From positions 1 through 64,000 of the forward strand of contig NZ_CAUYTL010000004.1 of assembly GCF_963575615.1 (NCBI RefSeq): 64,000 bases of DNA. Direction: 5' to 3'. Origin of the DNA: Listeria_A hofi (GTDB taxonomy: Bacteria; Bacillota; Bacilli; Lactobacillales; Listeriaceae). Made by a program: the position numbers and the translations under genes. Positions within the stretch are counted from its first letter, which is position 1; each line of letters opens with the position of its first letter. This document shows, piece by piece, positions 19,301 to 28,833 of the stretch. Under the pieces are notes generated by a model, which had not been told where the DNA came from, did no database searches, and saw only the letters and a list, made by a program, of their open reading frames with translations.

Positions 19301-22300
19301 CCGGCCAGCGGTGTATTCGTTTTCTGATCCAATTTTGTAAGAATAACATCACCCGGTGTAAGCACATTACTCGCGTCCACCTTTACCGCACCAATCTGCG
19401 ACTTCCCAATCGTAAACGGAATCGGCGTATCATCTAAAATATAACCAAATGGCGCTTTCGTTTCTACAAACGTATAGTCCCCAGGTGCCAAATCCTTCGT
19501 CGTAATGACACCATCCTCATCCGTTACTAATCCAGTTTGAACTACCGTGCCCTCATCATCAAGCACATCAAATGTCGCATCAGGAACCAGAATTAACGGA
19601 TTCACACTATCATGCTTTGTCAACTGCGCCTTGCCCTTAATCAATTCATTTGTATAATTCACATCTAGCGCAGTCGTCTGATTCTTAACAATCGTAAAGT
19701 GATATGCGCTCGTTGGCAATTGATAATCCGCTGGTGCCGTCGTTTCCATTAAGTCGTACTCACCTGGTGCTAAACCATCGATATACAGCACACCATCTCC
19801 ATCAACCGCAACAGATGCTCGGACGATATTACCCGTCACACTCGATTTCAACTCAAAAATTGCACCTGCCAGTTTTTGCGCAGCATTCACACTATCCACT
19901 TTATGCAACCGAATCGCACCAGTCTTCAACGTATTAACAGCCGTCAGCTCCAACGCCTGTTGTTGCGCAAGCGTGATCGTAAATGAAATCGGCGTACTAT
20001 TCAACTGATAACCCGTTGGTGCCCCTGTCTCCACTAATGAATAATTCCCCGGATCAAGGTCCCCGATAGTCAACACCCCAGAAGCATTCGTGACAAGTCC
20101 TGTTTGTAACTCATTTTGATTGGCATCCAATAATTTAAAAGTCGCACCGGCTAGCGTTTCCCCAGACACATCAGCCTTCTTCGTCAAAATAACCGTGCCT
20201 GGAATCACCTTATCTAGCGCTGTCAGAGACACTTCTTGCATTTGCGACTTCACAATTGTGAACGGTATCGGAGTCGCGTCCAAATAATAACCCGTCGGCG
20301 CGGTCTTCTCAACAAATTGATACGATCCAGGCGCTAAATTCGTCACATGAATCACACCAGACGCATTGCTTGTTAAATTATCCTGCACTACTTCCCCAGT
20401 ACTTTTTTGCAACGTGAAAACTGCTCCTTGCAGCGCTAATAAAGACTTCTTATCCTTCTTTGTTAGCGTAACGCCACCCGTTTTCAACGTATTCGTCTTC
20501 GTTTTAGTCACGATATTCGTCGAACCCGTAGCTTTTGATATCGTAATCGGAATTGGCGTTGCATCTAACTGATAATCCGTTGGTGCTGTCGTTTCAACCA
20601 GCGTATAGTTTCCAAGTGGTAAATTCGGAATATCCAGTTTCCCTTGAATATTCGTTGTCAACCCAGTCTGCACTGTTGCACCCGCACTATTTAGTAACTT
20701 AAACACCGCGCCAGCTAGCGGAACATGTGTGACACTGTCCTCTTTCGTCAGCGAAATCGTACCTGGAATAAGTGAATCATAGGCACTTACCGCAACCGCC
20801 GTCGTCTGTTTCGCAGCAATCGTAAAAGTAACAGGCGTCGAGTTCAACTGATAACCCGTTGGTGGTGTCACCTCAACAAAGGAATAGTTGCCAGCCTGTA
20901 GGTTTGTCACTTTAATTTTTCCAGTCGCATCTGTTGTCAAATTGTCCTGCACCACAACATTGCCTTTTTTCAACTGATAAACCGCACCAGCCAAGGCTGT
21001 CGTAGTACTTGTTTGGTATTTCGTCAGCGTCACTTCTCCAACAAAAAGACTATTTTTAACCGTCACCGCTTTTGTTGGCGTCGCGATATTTACTGCCATT
21101 CCCGTTTCAAGCGAATCAGAAATAACATATCCATTAGGCGCAACACTTTCTTTAATAATATAGTTCCCGTACCGCAAAGCTCCGAAAACAACTTGACCAT
21201 TACTATCCGAAACACCCGAACGTAAAACCACTGTTCCCGTTGAGTCGTAAAGCGCTAAACTTGCACCAGCAAGTGGCGTCGTTCCAATGTCTGTCTTCGT
21301 TACTGTAATCGTACCACGAACACCGGTCCCACTACCGCCGCCATCCGTCACTTTTACAACGACATTCGATACCGTCTGCACTTGCTCCGTCGTGATGTTA
21401 GCTCCAGCAAGTTTTATCGTATTACTTACCGTTTCTTGATTATTCGCATCGATAAAAGAGCTATACTTCAAAATATAAGCTGACGTAATCGTATTGGCAA
21501 ACGTAATTTTAAAAGTCTGCGCTCCTGTCGTGTTATTTGTCGTAATATCCAGCCTATAGTCCTGTCCTTGAACGAGTTCTGCCCCTTGCGTCAACGTTCC
21601 ATTCACAGCCACAACTGTTTTGTATAGATGAAACGAAGCAGGAATCAACACTTGATTGCTCGTCGGCGTGTCTAAAATAGTTGCATTCGAAACAGTAGAC
21701 TGCCCTGGATTAATCGTAGCCGTCCAATCAATATTCGCCCCATTTTGCGTCCCCGTTTTGCCAACATAAGTCCCACCGCTCGGAATATTCACATTGCCAG
21801 TCCAAGAACCAAAATTTTGTGCTCCATCTTTTAGTGTTGCGGTATTCGTATACGTACCAACAATCAGCTTATCTGCCAAACTTGTTTTATACGTAATATA
21901 ATACGCCGTCTGAATGCTATGCTTGAAATGAACCGTAATAACACCGCCAGTCATATCCAACGTATATTCACTACTCGGCACAAGACCACCGTCCGTATAA
22001 CTATTCTGTCCCGTACCAAGCGTCATCTTATGCACTTCAATTGTATTTGGCAACAACGTCTGATTTGGCGTCACCGTATCCGTAAAAATCGGATCATCCA
22101 CAGGCAGCAAATTGTAGTTCATGCCAACCGTCCACGTTATCTCCTTCTTCTGTGCATCATAAGTTCCTGACTTAAAGCCATTGTTCTTCGTATAATCACC
22201 CGGATTCACGTTGACAACGACCGAACTCGTCTCATCCCCATTTATTTCCACCCAAGCAATCGAGGCCACATTTTCAAAGTTATTCGGTGCCGTCACCTCC

Positions 22301-24531
22301 GAATAGTTAAACGATGTACTGTAAGTTAGCCTCAGCGTATGCGTCATGTTCGTCTCATAATTACCAATTAAATCAATCGTAAACCCTTTACCATCCGCAT
22401 ATTCTGTTAAAATATAGTCCACACCCGGAACTAAAACACTGTTTGCATTATTCAAATCTATCAACCTAACCGTACTCGGAATCAAGGTCAACCCATCCGA
22501 AGTAAAACGGTCCTTAATAAAGACATGATTCATAATATAGTTATTGTTATTAATCACTTGTTGCCATTGCATAACCTTCGTACTATAGTTTGTATTCGTC
22601 ACCGTTTTGCTAATATTTCCTTGCGTTACATTCCTCGTTGAACTTGTAGATGTCGTTGTCGAACCATTTGGCGTTGTCACTGAATTAACAACACTAAGAT
22701 TCGCCGTAATTAGGCTCGTCGGTGTCGTATCATACGTAATTACATACGCCCCGGTAATCGCCTGATTAAACTGTAAATTGAAACCATTTTGTGTCGGAGT
22801 CGATGTCGGTGTTACCGTATAGGCACTAGCTGGCACCGTACTTCCAACCGTTGCTACCCCAGCCCCGTCAATGCTCACATTTTTAACAACGATAGAACCG
22901 GGAACCAATCCATACGAATTCGTAAATAAATCGCGAATAATCGCATTAGGTTGCGTGATAGACGCCGTATCATAATTATAATTAATCGTCCAAGAAATTT
23001 TCTGGGTCTTGGAATCATACGTACTTGACTTATTCAAGCGCTTCCCACGATTAATCGGCACTGTAGAAGAAGCACTGACCGCCGCATTATTCGTACTTGT
23101 TAAAGTTGCCGTATTCGTAAAAGAAGTTTTCGTCAAATCCGTAATTGTCGTTGTGTATCTCACCTCATAAGCCTTAATACTGCTATCCGCAAAATCAATC
23201 TCCAATGTATTATTGGCATTAGTCACAATTGTATATTCTGACGGATCAGCCAGTGCTCCGAGCGAGTTCGTCCCGTTCGTAAAAACATTCAACTTATAAA
23301 CTTGAATCGAAGTTGGCTCCAATGAAAGTCCTGCTTGAATCGGATCTTTCAAAATACTCTTTTTCAATAATTTCTGATTCCCATTCACTTGCACCCGCCA
23401 GTTAATCGAAGTCGGATTATATGTGGCATTCGCCGTTCCAGCTTTCGTAATACTTGACCCACCACTCGGCACGAAATTCAACGTAAAAGTAGCACCTTCA
23501 TCTACAGGGAAAGTAACCGTTTTCGTCGTAATCCCGATAATTTGCTGTTGGTCAAAATACGTATTAAAATGCACTTCTCCTTGCACATTCGATGACGTCT
23601 CCGCATTTTCATTAAATGTCAAAACAACTGTGTGATCCGGCTTAGCAACAAATGTTCCATAATCTCCAAGCGTCCCTGTAATCGGGCTATTAATCGCAAA
23701 AAGCGTTGGAATCGTAAATGTATAAGTATCCCCATTCCTCACGTTTAAAGAATCTGGCAGTGCCCAATTAACTTGAATCCTCGCCTGTGAATCAATTGTT
23801 GGTCGGTTTTCATCCGTAAATGGATTTCCACTCAAATCCGTTAAAACAACACCTGTCAAAATATTGGATTGAATAGCTGTCCCCTCAACAGAAGCTATCG
23901 ATGCATTGGATTTAGATTTGGCTGTTACATCCTTCTCTGTTCCCTTTTCAGGCTCTTTCTTAGTATCCTCTGCCGGCTCTTTTGTAACCTCAGTCCCTTT
24001 CGTTTCATCTTGTAAAAGTGGAATTTGAATCGCTACTAATTGTGTACCTAAATCAAAAGAAAGCGGTAATAGCTTCTCTTTTGTGTCACTTTTTAATGTA
24101 GCATGTAGCACAACTTCCCCTTTCTGATCTGTTGTAAAATCCTTTGCATTATCATTAAATTTCAGATGTAGTTTATGCGTGGCATTATCGGCTGTAATGG
24201 TACCGTATGTCTTACCATCAATCTGGAAATCCTCACTCAAGTCCTTTTCCAGAATAACACCTTCTGGAATCGTCAAATAAACCTCCTTGCCAGCCAAATT
24301 ATCCCCACTAACAAGCGACCAGCCGTATCGAATATCCACTTTGCTCTTTTCCAACTGTAATGGTTTTGAATCCGCCGTGATTACCTTTCCATTCTCATCG
24401 CCAATAATAACGCTCGTAAAAAAGTCCTTTTCTACAGATTCCAAACTTTTAGATTGAGCTGGAATCGCCGTCAAAACCGTGAACGCTACCAACATGAAAG
24501 CAAGTACCGATGCAAGTGTCCTTTTCATCAT
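16303..24531 (-). CDS. Giant LPXTG cell-wall adhesin with SpaA/CnaB repeats
   Basis: Surface protein of about 2742 aa. A signal peptide spans about 1-30 (KRTLASVLAFMLVAFTVL). An A region of about 1040 residues holds successive Ig-like adhesin domains of the Cna/collagen-binding type, each with an I.W...N.N-type strand and a VP..Y.L-type strand. Then come 17 SpaA/CnaB-like modules of about 93 residues, a Pro/Lys/Thr-rich wall-spanning stretch, the sorting signal LPNTG, a membrane helix and a basic RRKR tail. Sortase A should link it to peptidoglycan. Most modules have a Lys in the first strand (LTK.D), a Glu in the ET.AP.GY strand and an Asn in the last strand, as needed for internal isopeptide bonds. 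The ATG at 24531 follows GAGGGGGA. It resembles the lmo0842-type protein beside the LMCA1 gene. The ligand is unknown. Confidence 0.9.
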   Translation of the reverse strand: MMKRTLASVLAFMLVAFTVLTAIPAQSKSLESVEKDFFTSVIIGDENGKVITADSKPLQLEKSKVDIRYGWSLVSGDNLAGKEVYLTIPEGVILEKDLSEDFQIDGKTYGTITADNATHKLHLKFNDNAKDFTTDQKGEVVLHATLKSDTKEKLLPLSFDLGTQLVAIQIPLLQDETKGTEVTKEPAEDTKKEPEKGTEKDVTAKSKSNASIASVEGTAIQSNILTGVVLTDLSGNPFTDENRPTIDSQARIQVNWALPDSLNVRNGDTYTFTIPTLFAINSPITGTLGDYGTFVAKPDHTVVLTFNENAETSSNVQGEVHFNTYFDQQQIIGITTKTVTFPVDEGATFTLNFVPSGGSSITKAGTANATYNPTSINWRVQVNGNQKLLKKSILKDPIQAGLSLEPTSIQVYKLNVFTNGTNSLGALADPSEYTIVTNANNTLEIDFADSSIKAYEVRYTTTITDLTKTSFTNTATLTSTNNAAVSASSTVPINRGKRLNKSSTYDSKTQKISWTINYNYDTASITQPNAIIRDLFTNSYGLVPGSIVVKNVSIDGAGVATVGSTVPASAYTVTPTSTPTQNGFNLQFNQAITGAYVITYDTTPTSLITANLSVVNSVTTPNGSTTTSTSSTRNVTQGNISKTVTNTNYSTKVMQWQQVINNNNYIMNHVFIKDRFTSDGLTLIPSTVRLIDLNNANSVLVPGVDYILTEYADGKGFTIDLIGNYETNMTHTLRLTYSTSFNYSEVTAPNNFENVASIAWVEINGDETSSVVVNVNPGDYTKNNGFKSGTYDAQKKEITWTVGMNYNLLPVDDPIFTDTVTPNQTLLPNTIEVHKMTLGTGQNSYTDGGLVPSSEYTLDMTGGVITVHFKHSIQTAYYITYKTSLADKLIVGTYTNTATLKDGAQNFGSWTGNVNIPSGGTYVGKTGTQNGANIDWTATINPGQSTVSNATILDTPTSNQVLIPASFHLYKTVVAVNGTLTQGAELVQGQDYRLDITTNNTTGAQTFKITFANTITSAYILKYSSFIDANNQETVSNTIKLAGANITTEQVQTVSNVVVKVTDGGGSGTGVRGTITVTKTDIGTTPLAGASLALYDSTGTVVLRSGVSDSNGQVVFGALRYGNYIIKESVAPNGYVISDSLETGMAVNIATPTKAVTVKNSLFVGEVTLTKYQTSTTTALAGAVYQLKKGNVVVQDNLTTDATGKIKVTNLQAGNYSFVEVTPPTGYQLNSTPVTFTIAAKQTTAVAVSAYDSLIPGTISLTKEDSVTHVPLAGAVFKLLNSAGATVQTGLTTNIQGKLDIPNLPLGNYTLVETTAPTDYQLDATPIPITISKATGSTNIVTKTKTNTLKTGGVTLTKKDKKSLLALQGAVFTLQKSTGEVVQDNLTSNASGVIHVTNLAPGSYQFVEKTAPTGYYLDATPIPFTIVKSQMQEVSLTALDKVIPGTVILTKKADVSGETLAGATFKLLDANQNELQTGLVTNASGVLTIGDLDPGNYSLVETGAPTGYQLNSTPISFTITLAQQQALELTAVNTLKTGAIRLHKVDSVNAAQKLAGAIFELKSSVTGNIVRASVAVDGDGVLYIDGLAPGEYDLMETTAPADYQLPTSAYHFTIVKNQTTALDVNYTNELIKGKAQLTKHDSVNPLILVPDATFDVLDDEGTVVQTGLVTDEDGVITTKDLAPGDYTFVETKAPFGYILDDTPIPFTIGKSQIGAVKVDASNVLTPGDVILTKLDQKTNTPLAGATFKLVDSDGDLVQENLVGESDGVIRVNDLAPGDYEFIETEAPTGYYLNATPIPFTITKGQHEAVTVSAPNKIIPGTVTLSKTDDVSGEALPGAVYKLLDGEGNTLQEDLVTDAFGKITIPDLDPGDYALQETKAPQYYQLDSTLIPFTIVKAQQAAVQLEATNTLLTGAVSLHKTDDIDTTANLAGAKFDLKYVTTDTDLGETVATDANGKLYIDNLAPGDYELMETTAPADYQLPTTPISFTIVKGQETTLTLSYTNTLLKGKASLTKSDSVNSLLMIEGATFDVQDAQGDVVQSGLVTDEDGVITTGDLAPGDYKFVETAAPFGYILDTTPIPFTITKSQQDIAQVTATNTLTKGGIVLTKLDKKTNTPLSGAIFKVVDSEGALVVDNLVGDVDGLIHVTDLAPGNYSFIETEAPAGYYLDATPIPFTIVKGQQEPVSVEAFDKIIPGTVTLDKTDNVSGEALPGAVFKLTDKEGNLLQENLTTDVFGKITIPELDPGDYILQETAAPQYYQLDATPIPFTIVKAQKEGIYLTVTNTLVPGSIRLHKADSVNLNISLLGAKFRLKSLGKDISLGDTVPTDENGDIYIDNLAPGDYELMEVQAPKHYQLPTTPIKFTVARGQEQTLTINYVNELMRGKAMLVKEDSVNHDNHLFGAVFKVEDKNGNTIQTDLTTNEDGEIETRDLPPGDYQFVETRAPIGYELDSTPVAFTIVPSQQEEVEVDMPNTLIPGSVKLTKMDAETKARLAGAVFELYTENGTLLEQNLVSNELGELGVTELAPGNYYFQEKIAPKGYWLNDKKIPFTIEMNQAAVAEVTMTNDKDFGSVIVHKVDRDDDKISLKGATYNILDANQNVVGKGTTEADGKIHFPKLSPGDYQVKEVIPPKGYTIDPEPKKVTIPELSTKPVTLVVTDAKIVIPPTKPDKPIIPDKPTKPDTNISTPMNHSNNTKVTHTTTLKNNTKLPNTGDLDTWLYLFTGGFLILGTSLITILYTRRKR
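16550..21318 (-). repeat. 17 tandem SpaA/CnaB coding repeats (about 279 bp each)
   Basis: Units of about 93 codons within the adhesin gene. Units 4-15 fall into four types in the order ABCD, ABCD, ABCD: A has GYYL.ATPIPFTI, B has VSGE.L.GA, C has the L HK.D start and DYELMETTAP-like strand, D has KGKA.L.K.DSVN. This gives a period of about 1.1 kb. Units 1-3 and 16-17 are more divergent. Confidence 0.85.
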
Positions 24532-24881
24532 TTTATCCCCCTCTTTATCTAACAAAAACACAGCTACCATTCTCAGAGGAAAGCAGAACTAGCCCTCTAT
24601 CGGATCACATTTATGTATTGAAGTAAGCATAACTTTTGTTAGTAAAATTACCTAATAAGCATCTTTTTTCACAAAAAGTTACTCTAGAGTTACTAAATAC
24701 CACTATATACTATTTCAAAACACATATTTCACTTTTATATGGTAAATGTATCTATATTTTAACGAAAAAATGTTTACAAAACGCATGAAATAAGACATAA
24801 ATAAGATTATTCCCGTTTTTAAAAATATTTTTCAATAAAGTCAATAAGCCTTTTAATTTATATTTATTTTCCATTTTAAGC
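24532..24881. other. Intergenic region upstream of the adhesin
   Basis: An AT-rich gap of about 350 bases. It should carry the adhesin promoter on the minus strand. A weak dyad (TAAC-tttt-GTTA in forward reading) lies at 24631-24641. No gene or RNA is supported; a 60-codon minus frame here runs through the ABC exporter terminator and is not credible. Confidence 0.5.
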
Positions 24882-24923
24882 AAAAAAAGAGCAGGGATTA
24901 ACATAAAAAATCCCTGCTCTTTT
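24882..24923 (-). terminator. Terminator after ABC exporter gene
   Basis: AAAAGAGCAGGGATT and AATCCCTGCTCTTTT are exact complements, a 15-base stem just past the exporter stop. Confidence 0.9.
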
Positions 24924-24930
24924 CTACTAA

Positions 24931-26652
24931 TCATTCATTTTTTGAGAACTGAGCATCATGCAAATTGCGGTACGCGCCTTTTTTCGCAATCAACTCCTCA
25001 TGAGTTCCTTGCTCTGCAATACCCGACTCATTTACAACAATAATCCGATCTGCATGTTTAATCGTTGCCAAGCGATGCGCGATAATCAATGTCGTTCTGC
25101 CTTTTGCCAGTTCATCTAACGACTGCTGTATAACAAGTTCCGTCTCTGTATCAAGCGCTGATGTTGCCTCATCTAAAATCAAAATTGGTGGGTTTTTCAA
25201 GAACATCCGTGCAATCGCAAGTCGCTGCTTCTGACCACCAGAAAGCTTCACACCACGCTCACCGATAATCGTATCCAGCCCATTTGACATCTCATCTACA
25301 ACCTTTTCTAAATGCGCTAACTTCACCACATACAAAATCTCCTCGTCCGTTGCATCTAATTTTCCATATGCGATGTTCTCCCGAATTGATCCCGAAAACA
25401 AGAACACATCTTGCTGTACAACACCGATTTGCGCCCTTAACGAAGCAAGCGTCATCGATTGAATATCCATCCCATCAATCAAAATCGCACCGTCTGTCAC
25501 ATCATAAAAACGCGGCAACAAGTTACAAATTGTTGTTTTCCCAGCCCCAGAAGGTCCAACAAATGCAACCGTCTCGCCCGCCTTCACCTCTAACTCAATC
25601 CCATTCAGCACTGTTTTTCCAGAATCATATTGGAATGACACATGTTTATATTGGATATCGCCATGCAAGTGCTCGACATTTGTTGCATCTACACGATCCA
25701 CAATCGTCGGCTCTGTATCAATCACATCGATAAATCGCTTAAATCCAGCAATCCCTTTCGGATAACTCTCAATCACCGCATTAAACTTCTCAATCGGTCG
25801 CATAAACACATTCGTCAGCAAAATAAAACTTACAAATTGCCCATACGAAATCTCATCATTAATCACAAAATATGACCCAAAAAAAAGCGCAAATAACGTA
25901 ATCAGTCTCATCAAAAAGTAGTTAAATGAGAAACTAAATCCCATAACCTTATAAAACATCAATTTCGACCTACGATACGTCTCGTTCAATAAACCAAAAC
26001 GTTCCCGTTCAAAGCCTTCATTAGCAAACGCCTGAACCACTCGCACACCACTAATCGCATTCTCAACACCTGCATTAAAACTACCTAAATCCTTAAAAAT
26101 TTGCGTATTGACACCCGTCATTTTTTTATTGAACGCAATAATCAACACACCCAAAATCGGTACAAGTATAATTGTCATCACCGCAAGTTTCACGTTAATC
26201 GTCATCATCAATAAAAACGCCCCAACAAGCGACATAATCGAAATAAAAATATCCTCTGGTCCATGATGCGCCACTTCGCCAATTTCAAACAAATCCGTCG
26301 TCATCCGCGACATCAATTTCCCCGTTTTTTGATTATCATAATACTCAAATGGTTGCTTCTGCAAATGTGCAAACAAATCCCGCCGCATATCCGTCTCGAT
26401 ATTAAGCCCCAACATATGTCCCCAATACGTCACAATATACTGCATGAACATATTTAAAAAATAAAAAAACAACAATGCCAAAGCCGCTGTGACAATCAAA
26501 CCCCAGTCCTTATTTGGCAACAATTTATCAATTACTTGATTCACTGCCACTGGAAACGCTAACTCCAGAAGCGCCGCAATTACCGCACAACCAAAATCAA
26601 CTATAAATAAAAGCTTATAAGGCCTGTAATAACCAAAAAAACGTCTCAACAA
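24931..26652 (-). CDS. Multidrug-type ABC exporter half-transporter
   Basis: A 573-aa chain with an N-terminal six-helix ABC exporter domain (about 1-310) and a C-terminal ATPase (about 335-570) with Walker A GPSGAGKTT, signature LSGGQKQR, Walker B LILDEATSALD and the H-loop AHRLATIK. It resembles BmrA/MsbA-class homodimers; the substrate is not evident. It starts at TTG behind GGGGGAG. It stands alone, followed by a strong terminator. Confidence 0.85.
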   Translation of the reverse strand: MLRRFFGYYRPYKLLFIVDFGCAVIAALLELAFPVAVNQVIDKLLPNKDWGLIVTAALALLFFYFLNMFMQYIVTYWGHMLGLNIETDMRRDLFAHLQKQPFEYYDNQKTGKLMSRMTTDLFEIGEVAHHGPEDIFISIMSLVGAFLLMMTINVKLAVMTIILVPILGVLIIAFNKKMTGVNTQIFKDLGSFNAGVENAISGVRVVQAFANEGFERERFGLLNETYRRSKLMFYKVMGFSFSFNYFLMRLITLFALFFGSYFVINDEISYGQFVSFILLTNVFMRPIEKFNAVIESYPKGIAGFKRFIDVIDTEPTIVDRVDATNVEHLHGDIQYKHVSFQYDSGKTVLNGIELEVKAGETVAFVGPSGAGKTTICNLLPRFYDVTDGAILIDGMDIQSMTLASLRAQIGVVQQDVFLFSGSIRENIAYGKLDATDEEILYVVKLAHLEKVVDEMSNGLDTIIGERGVKLSGGQKQRLAIARMFLKNPPILILDEATSALDTETELVIQQSLDELAKGRTTLIIAHRLATIKHADRIIVVNESGIAEQGTHEELIAKKGAYRNLHDAQFSKNE

Positions 26653-26728
26653 AGTAAATCTCCCCCTTCACAGAAATTCTATTATATCAAAAAAATCGGA
26701 ATCCGCCTAGATGATAACGATTCTCAAC

Positions 26729-26757
26729 GAAAAAAAGTTCCCATTTTCATGAGAACT
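26729..26757 (-). terminator. Terminator after lafC
   Basis: AGTTCTCAT / ATGGGAACT stem with a GAAA-like loop, followed on the minus strand by seven T. It closes the laf operon. Confidence 0.8.
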
Positions 26758-26766
26758 CATCCTTGT

Positions 26767-27804
26767 TCACTTATTTCCACCCAATTGCCGATTTTTTCGC
26801 CGCCCGAAAGGAATCATCGCAATCGCGCCAAAAATTGTACAACTATAATACGTAATCAAACGCCATAATATCAAACCAATCACCAATTTATCCGGACTAA
26901 GCACCATACCGAAAAATGATGTGAAACTATACTCCGCACCACCACTGCCACCAGGTGTCGGAATCGATGACGATAGCTTCATCACAAACGCATGATATGT
27001 CATCACCGTCAACAAGCCAACATCTGTCACGCCCATGCTCAATAAAACAAAATAGGGAATACTCAAATAAAACAACAATTGTAAAACCGTATATGCTGTG
27101 CATTCCCAAATCAGACGTTTATCCCCGCTAAAACGCAAGCTCTCCTCATGAAATGAAGCAATCTTACTGTCCGCATTTTCACGAATCCCTTCACGCTTTT
27201 CCTTTTTAACGAATAAAAGTGCAGGCTTCAAAAGAATATGCACAATCACAGACGCCACTCGTTCACTTTTTGCCACTATAATCAATCCTATAATAACAAC
27301 CAAATTAATAACAAAGCCAATTAGAATCAAATATTTAATCTCGAACGTCGTATGCCCCAATAATGGAAAACCAACAATCAGAAAGAAAATAAACGTTGCG
27401 ACAATCATCGCCTGATAAATAATAAACTTAATCAGTAAAACCGAGCTCGCCAATCCAATATCAATTTTCCGCCGTGTCAATAAATAGAGCTGTGCCGGCT
27501 GCCCACCACTCGCAAACGGCGTCACCGAATTAAAGAATTGGCCAATCATCGTGATTCGAAATGACGTCCTGAGCTTCAATGTCGAATCAGCCTGCTTTGC
27601 AAAACGATGCAACACAAGCGATTCCAACCACCAGTATAAAAACATCGCCAAACAAGCTATTCCAATGTAAATCAAATTCACATGCCTCAGTACATCAATA
27701 ACCGTACTCCACTTCACATCTTTAAATTGGAAATAAATGAACCCAACGCTAATCGCAACGACTAGCAAAATACTCATTACATGCCGGCTCGTACTTTTGC
27801 TCAT
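26767..27804 (-). CDS. lafC: LafC-like membrane protein (MprF/UPF0104 flippase fold)
   Basis: A 345-aa integral membrane protein with 7-8 segments of the lysylphosphatidylglycerol synthase transmembrane family (UPF0104), lacking the catalytic MprF domain. It has family landmarks SGGQPAQLYLL and the TPGGSGGAEYS motif. It is third in an operon after the LafA and LafB glycosyltransferases, matching lmo2553, and is thought to act in lipoteichoic-acid glycolipid handling. The ATG at 27804 has AGGATAGAGG upstream; the TTG one codon earlier is an alternative. Confidence 0.8.
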   Translation of the reverse strand: MSKSTSRHVMSILLVVAISVGFIYFQFKDVKWSTVIDVLRHVNLIYIGIACLAMFLYWWLESLVLHRFAKQADSTLKLRTSFRITMIGQFFNSVTPFASGGQPAQLYLLTRRKIDIGLASSVLLIKFIIYQAMIVATFIFFLIVGFPLLGHTTFEIKYLILIGFVINLVVIIGLIIVAKSERVASVIVHILLKPALLFVKKEKREGIRENADSKIASFHEESLRFSGDKRLIWECTAYTVLQLLFYLSIPYFVLLSMGVTDVGLLTVMTYHAFVMKLSSSIPTPGGSGGAEYSFTSFFGMVLSPDKLVIGLILWRLITYYSCTIFGAIAMIPFGRRKNRQLGGNK

Positions 27805-27810
27805 CAACCT

Positions 27811-28833
27811 CTATCCTTTCAAAAGCCCATCATAAAATTCCTGCCATAATCCTGTTAGCCTGGCTTCTGAATAATACGTCGCACCTTTTTTAGCACCCTC
27901 TTTAGCCACTTCTAAATACGCACCATCTGTTGCCATCCGTTCTAACTGCGCCTTAAAACCAGCTACATCAGAGGCCTCGATATAATTACCCGCGAGAATT
28001 CCCTCGTAAAGCTCCAAATCACGAAGTAAAACCGAAAGTCCGCTACTCATACCTTCCAAAATCGCCATCGGGAACAGCTCATTAAACGACGGCAAGAATA
28101 GTACATCGGCCATATTATAATAAGTATTCATATCCTCACGCTCAACGATTCCAGGAAACTGCACATTCGCAGGCGGATGATCATAAATCTCTTTCAACTC
28201 TTTATAACCGGCTGTAATTTTCCCGAACGAAAAACCACCAGCCCAAATAAACTGCATCTCCGGCAACTGTTTCGCAACTTCAATAAAATCAAGTACACCT
28301 TTACGATGCTGCACTTGCCCAACTCCAATCGCCACAAACGCATCTGGCGCGATACCATGTTGCTCACGCAGACTCACTTTTTCATCTGTTGCCATTGGAT
28401 AAAATGTATTCGCAGACACAAAATTCGGAATGTACTTAATCTTCTCCTCTGGTATACCATATGCGATTAACTGCGGTATAAACGACGGATTTACCACGAC
28501 AAGCACGTCCATTCGCTTATAAAAAAGAATCACATACGTATAAAAAATTTTTTTCGCAATCCAAGGTAACTTCAAACTCTCATCCAATGTCTCCGGCAAA
28601 AAATGCACGTAGCCAACCATCACACCACGCCTTTTTTTCGCAAACGTTGATAAAAAGAATGGAAAATCAATCGTATGATAGTGGGTTATCTCAGATTTAC
28701 GATATGTATTAATAGCCACGTCGTACTTATCCGCATGATGCGTCGTCATTAAATTAATTAATTCTCGGTAAGCAGAAGCTACCCCCTGTCCTTTTACCTT
28801 TTCCGCAGAGGATAGCATCGTAATTCTATTCAT
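27811..28833 (-). CDS. lafB: LafB-like glycosyltransferase
   Basis: GT4-family enzyme of 340 aa with a GT-B fold. It has the nucleotide-sugar site GVGQVQHRKGVLDFI and the E-x7-E-like segment around SFNELFPMAILEGMSSGLSV. In L. monocytogenes LafB (lmo2554) adds galactose to glucosyl-diacylglycerol to complete the LTA anchor. It overlaps lafA by 8 bases, implying translational coupling. Confidence 0.8.
   Translation of the reverse strand: MNRITMLSSAEKVKGQGVASAYRELINLMTTHHADKYDVAINTYRKSEITHYHTIDFPFFLSTFAKKRRGVMVGYVHFLPETLDESLKLPWIAKKIFYTYVILFYKRMDVLVVVNPSFIPQLIAYGIPEEKIKYIPNFVSANTFYPMATDEKVSLREQHGIAPDAFVAIGVGQVQHRKGVLDFIEVAKQLPEMQFIWAGGFSFGKITAGYKELKEIYDHPPANVQFPGIVEREDMNTYYNMADVLFLPSFNELFPMAILEGMSSGLSVLLRDLELYEGILAGNYIEASDVAGFKAQLERMATDGAYLEVAKEGAKKGATYYSEARLTGLWQEFYDGLLKG

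Noticed and set aside
16550..21318. Regular spaced repeats that could resemble a CRISPR array
   Set aside because: The period is about 279 bp and in frame; these are protein-domain repeats.
24629..24642. PrfA-box-like dyad upstream of the adhesin
   Set aside because: Three mismatches to TTAACANNTGTTAA and far from a defined promoter; more than functional boxes usually tolerate.
24752..24934. 60-codon minus-strand frame
   Set aside because: It runs through the 15-bp terminator of the ABC exporter and has no ribosome site.
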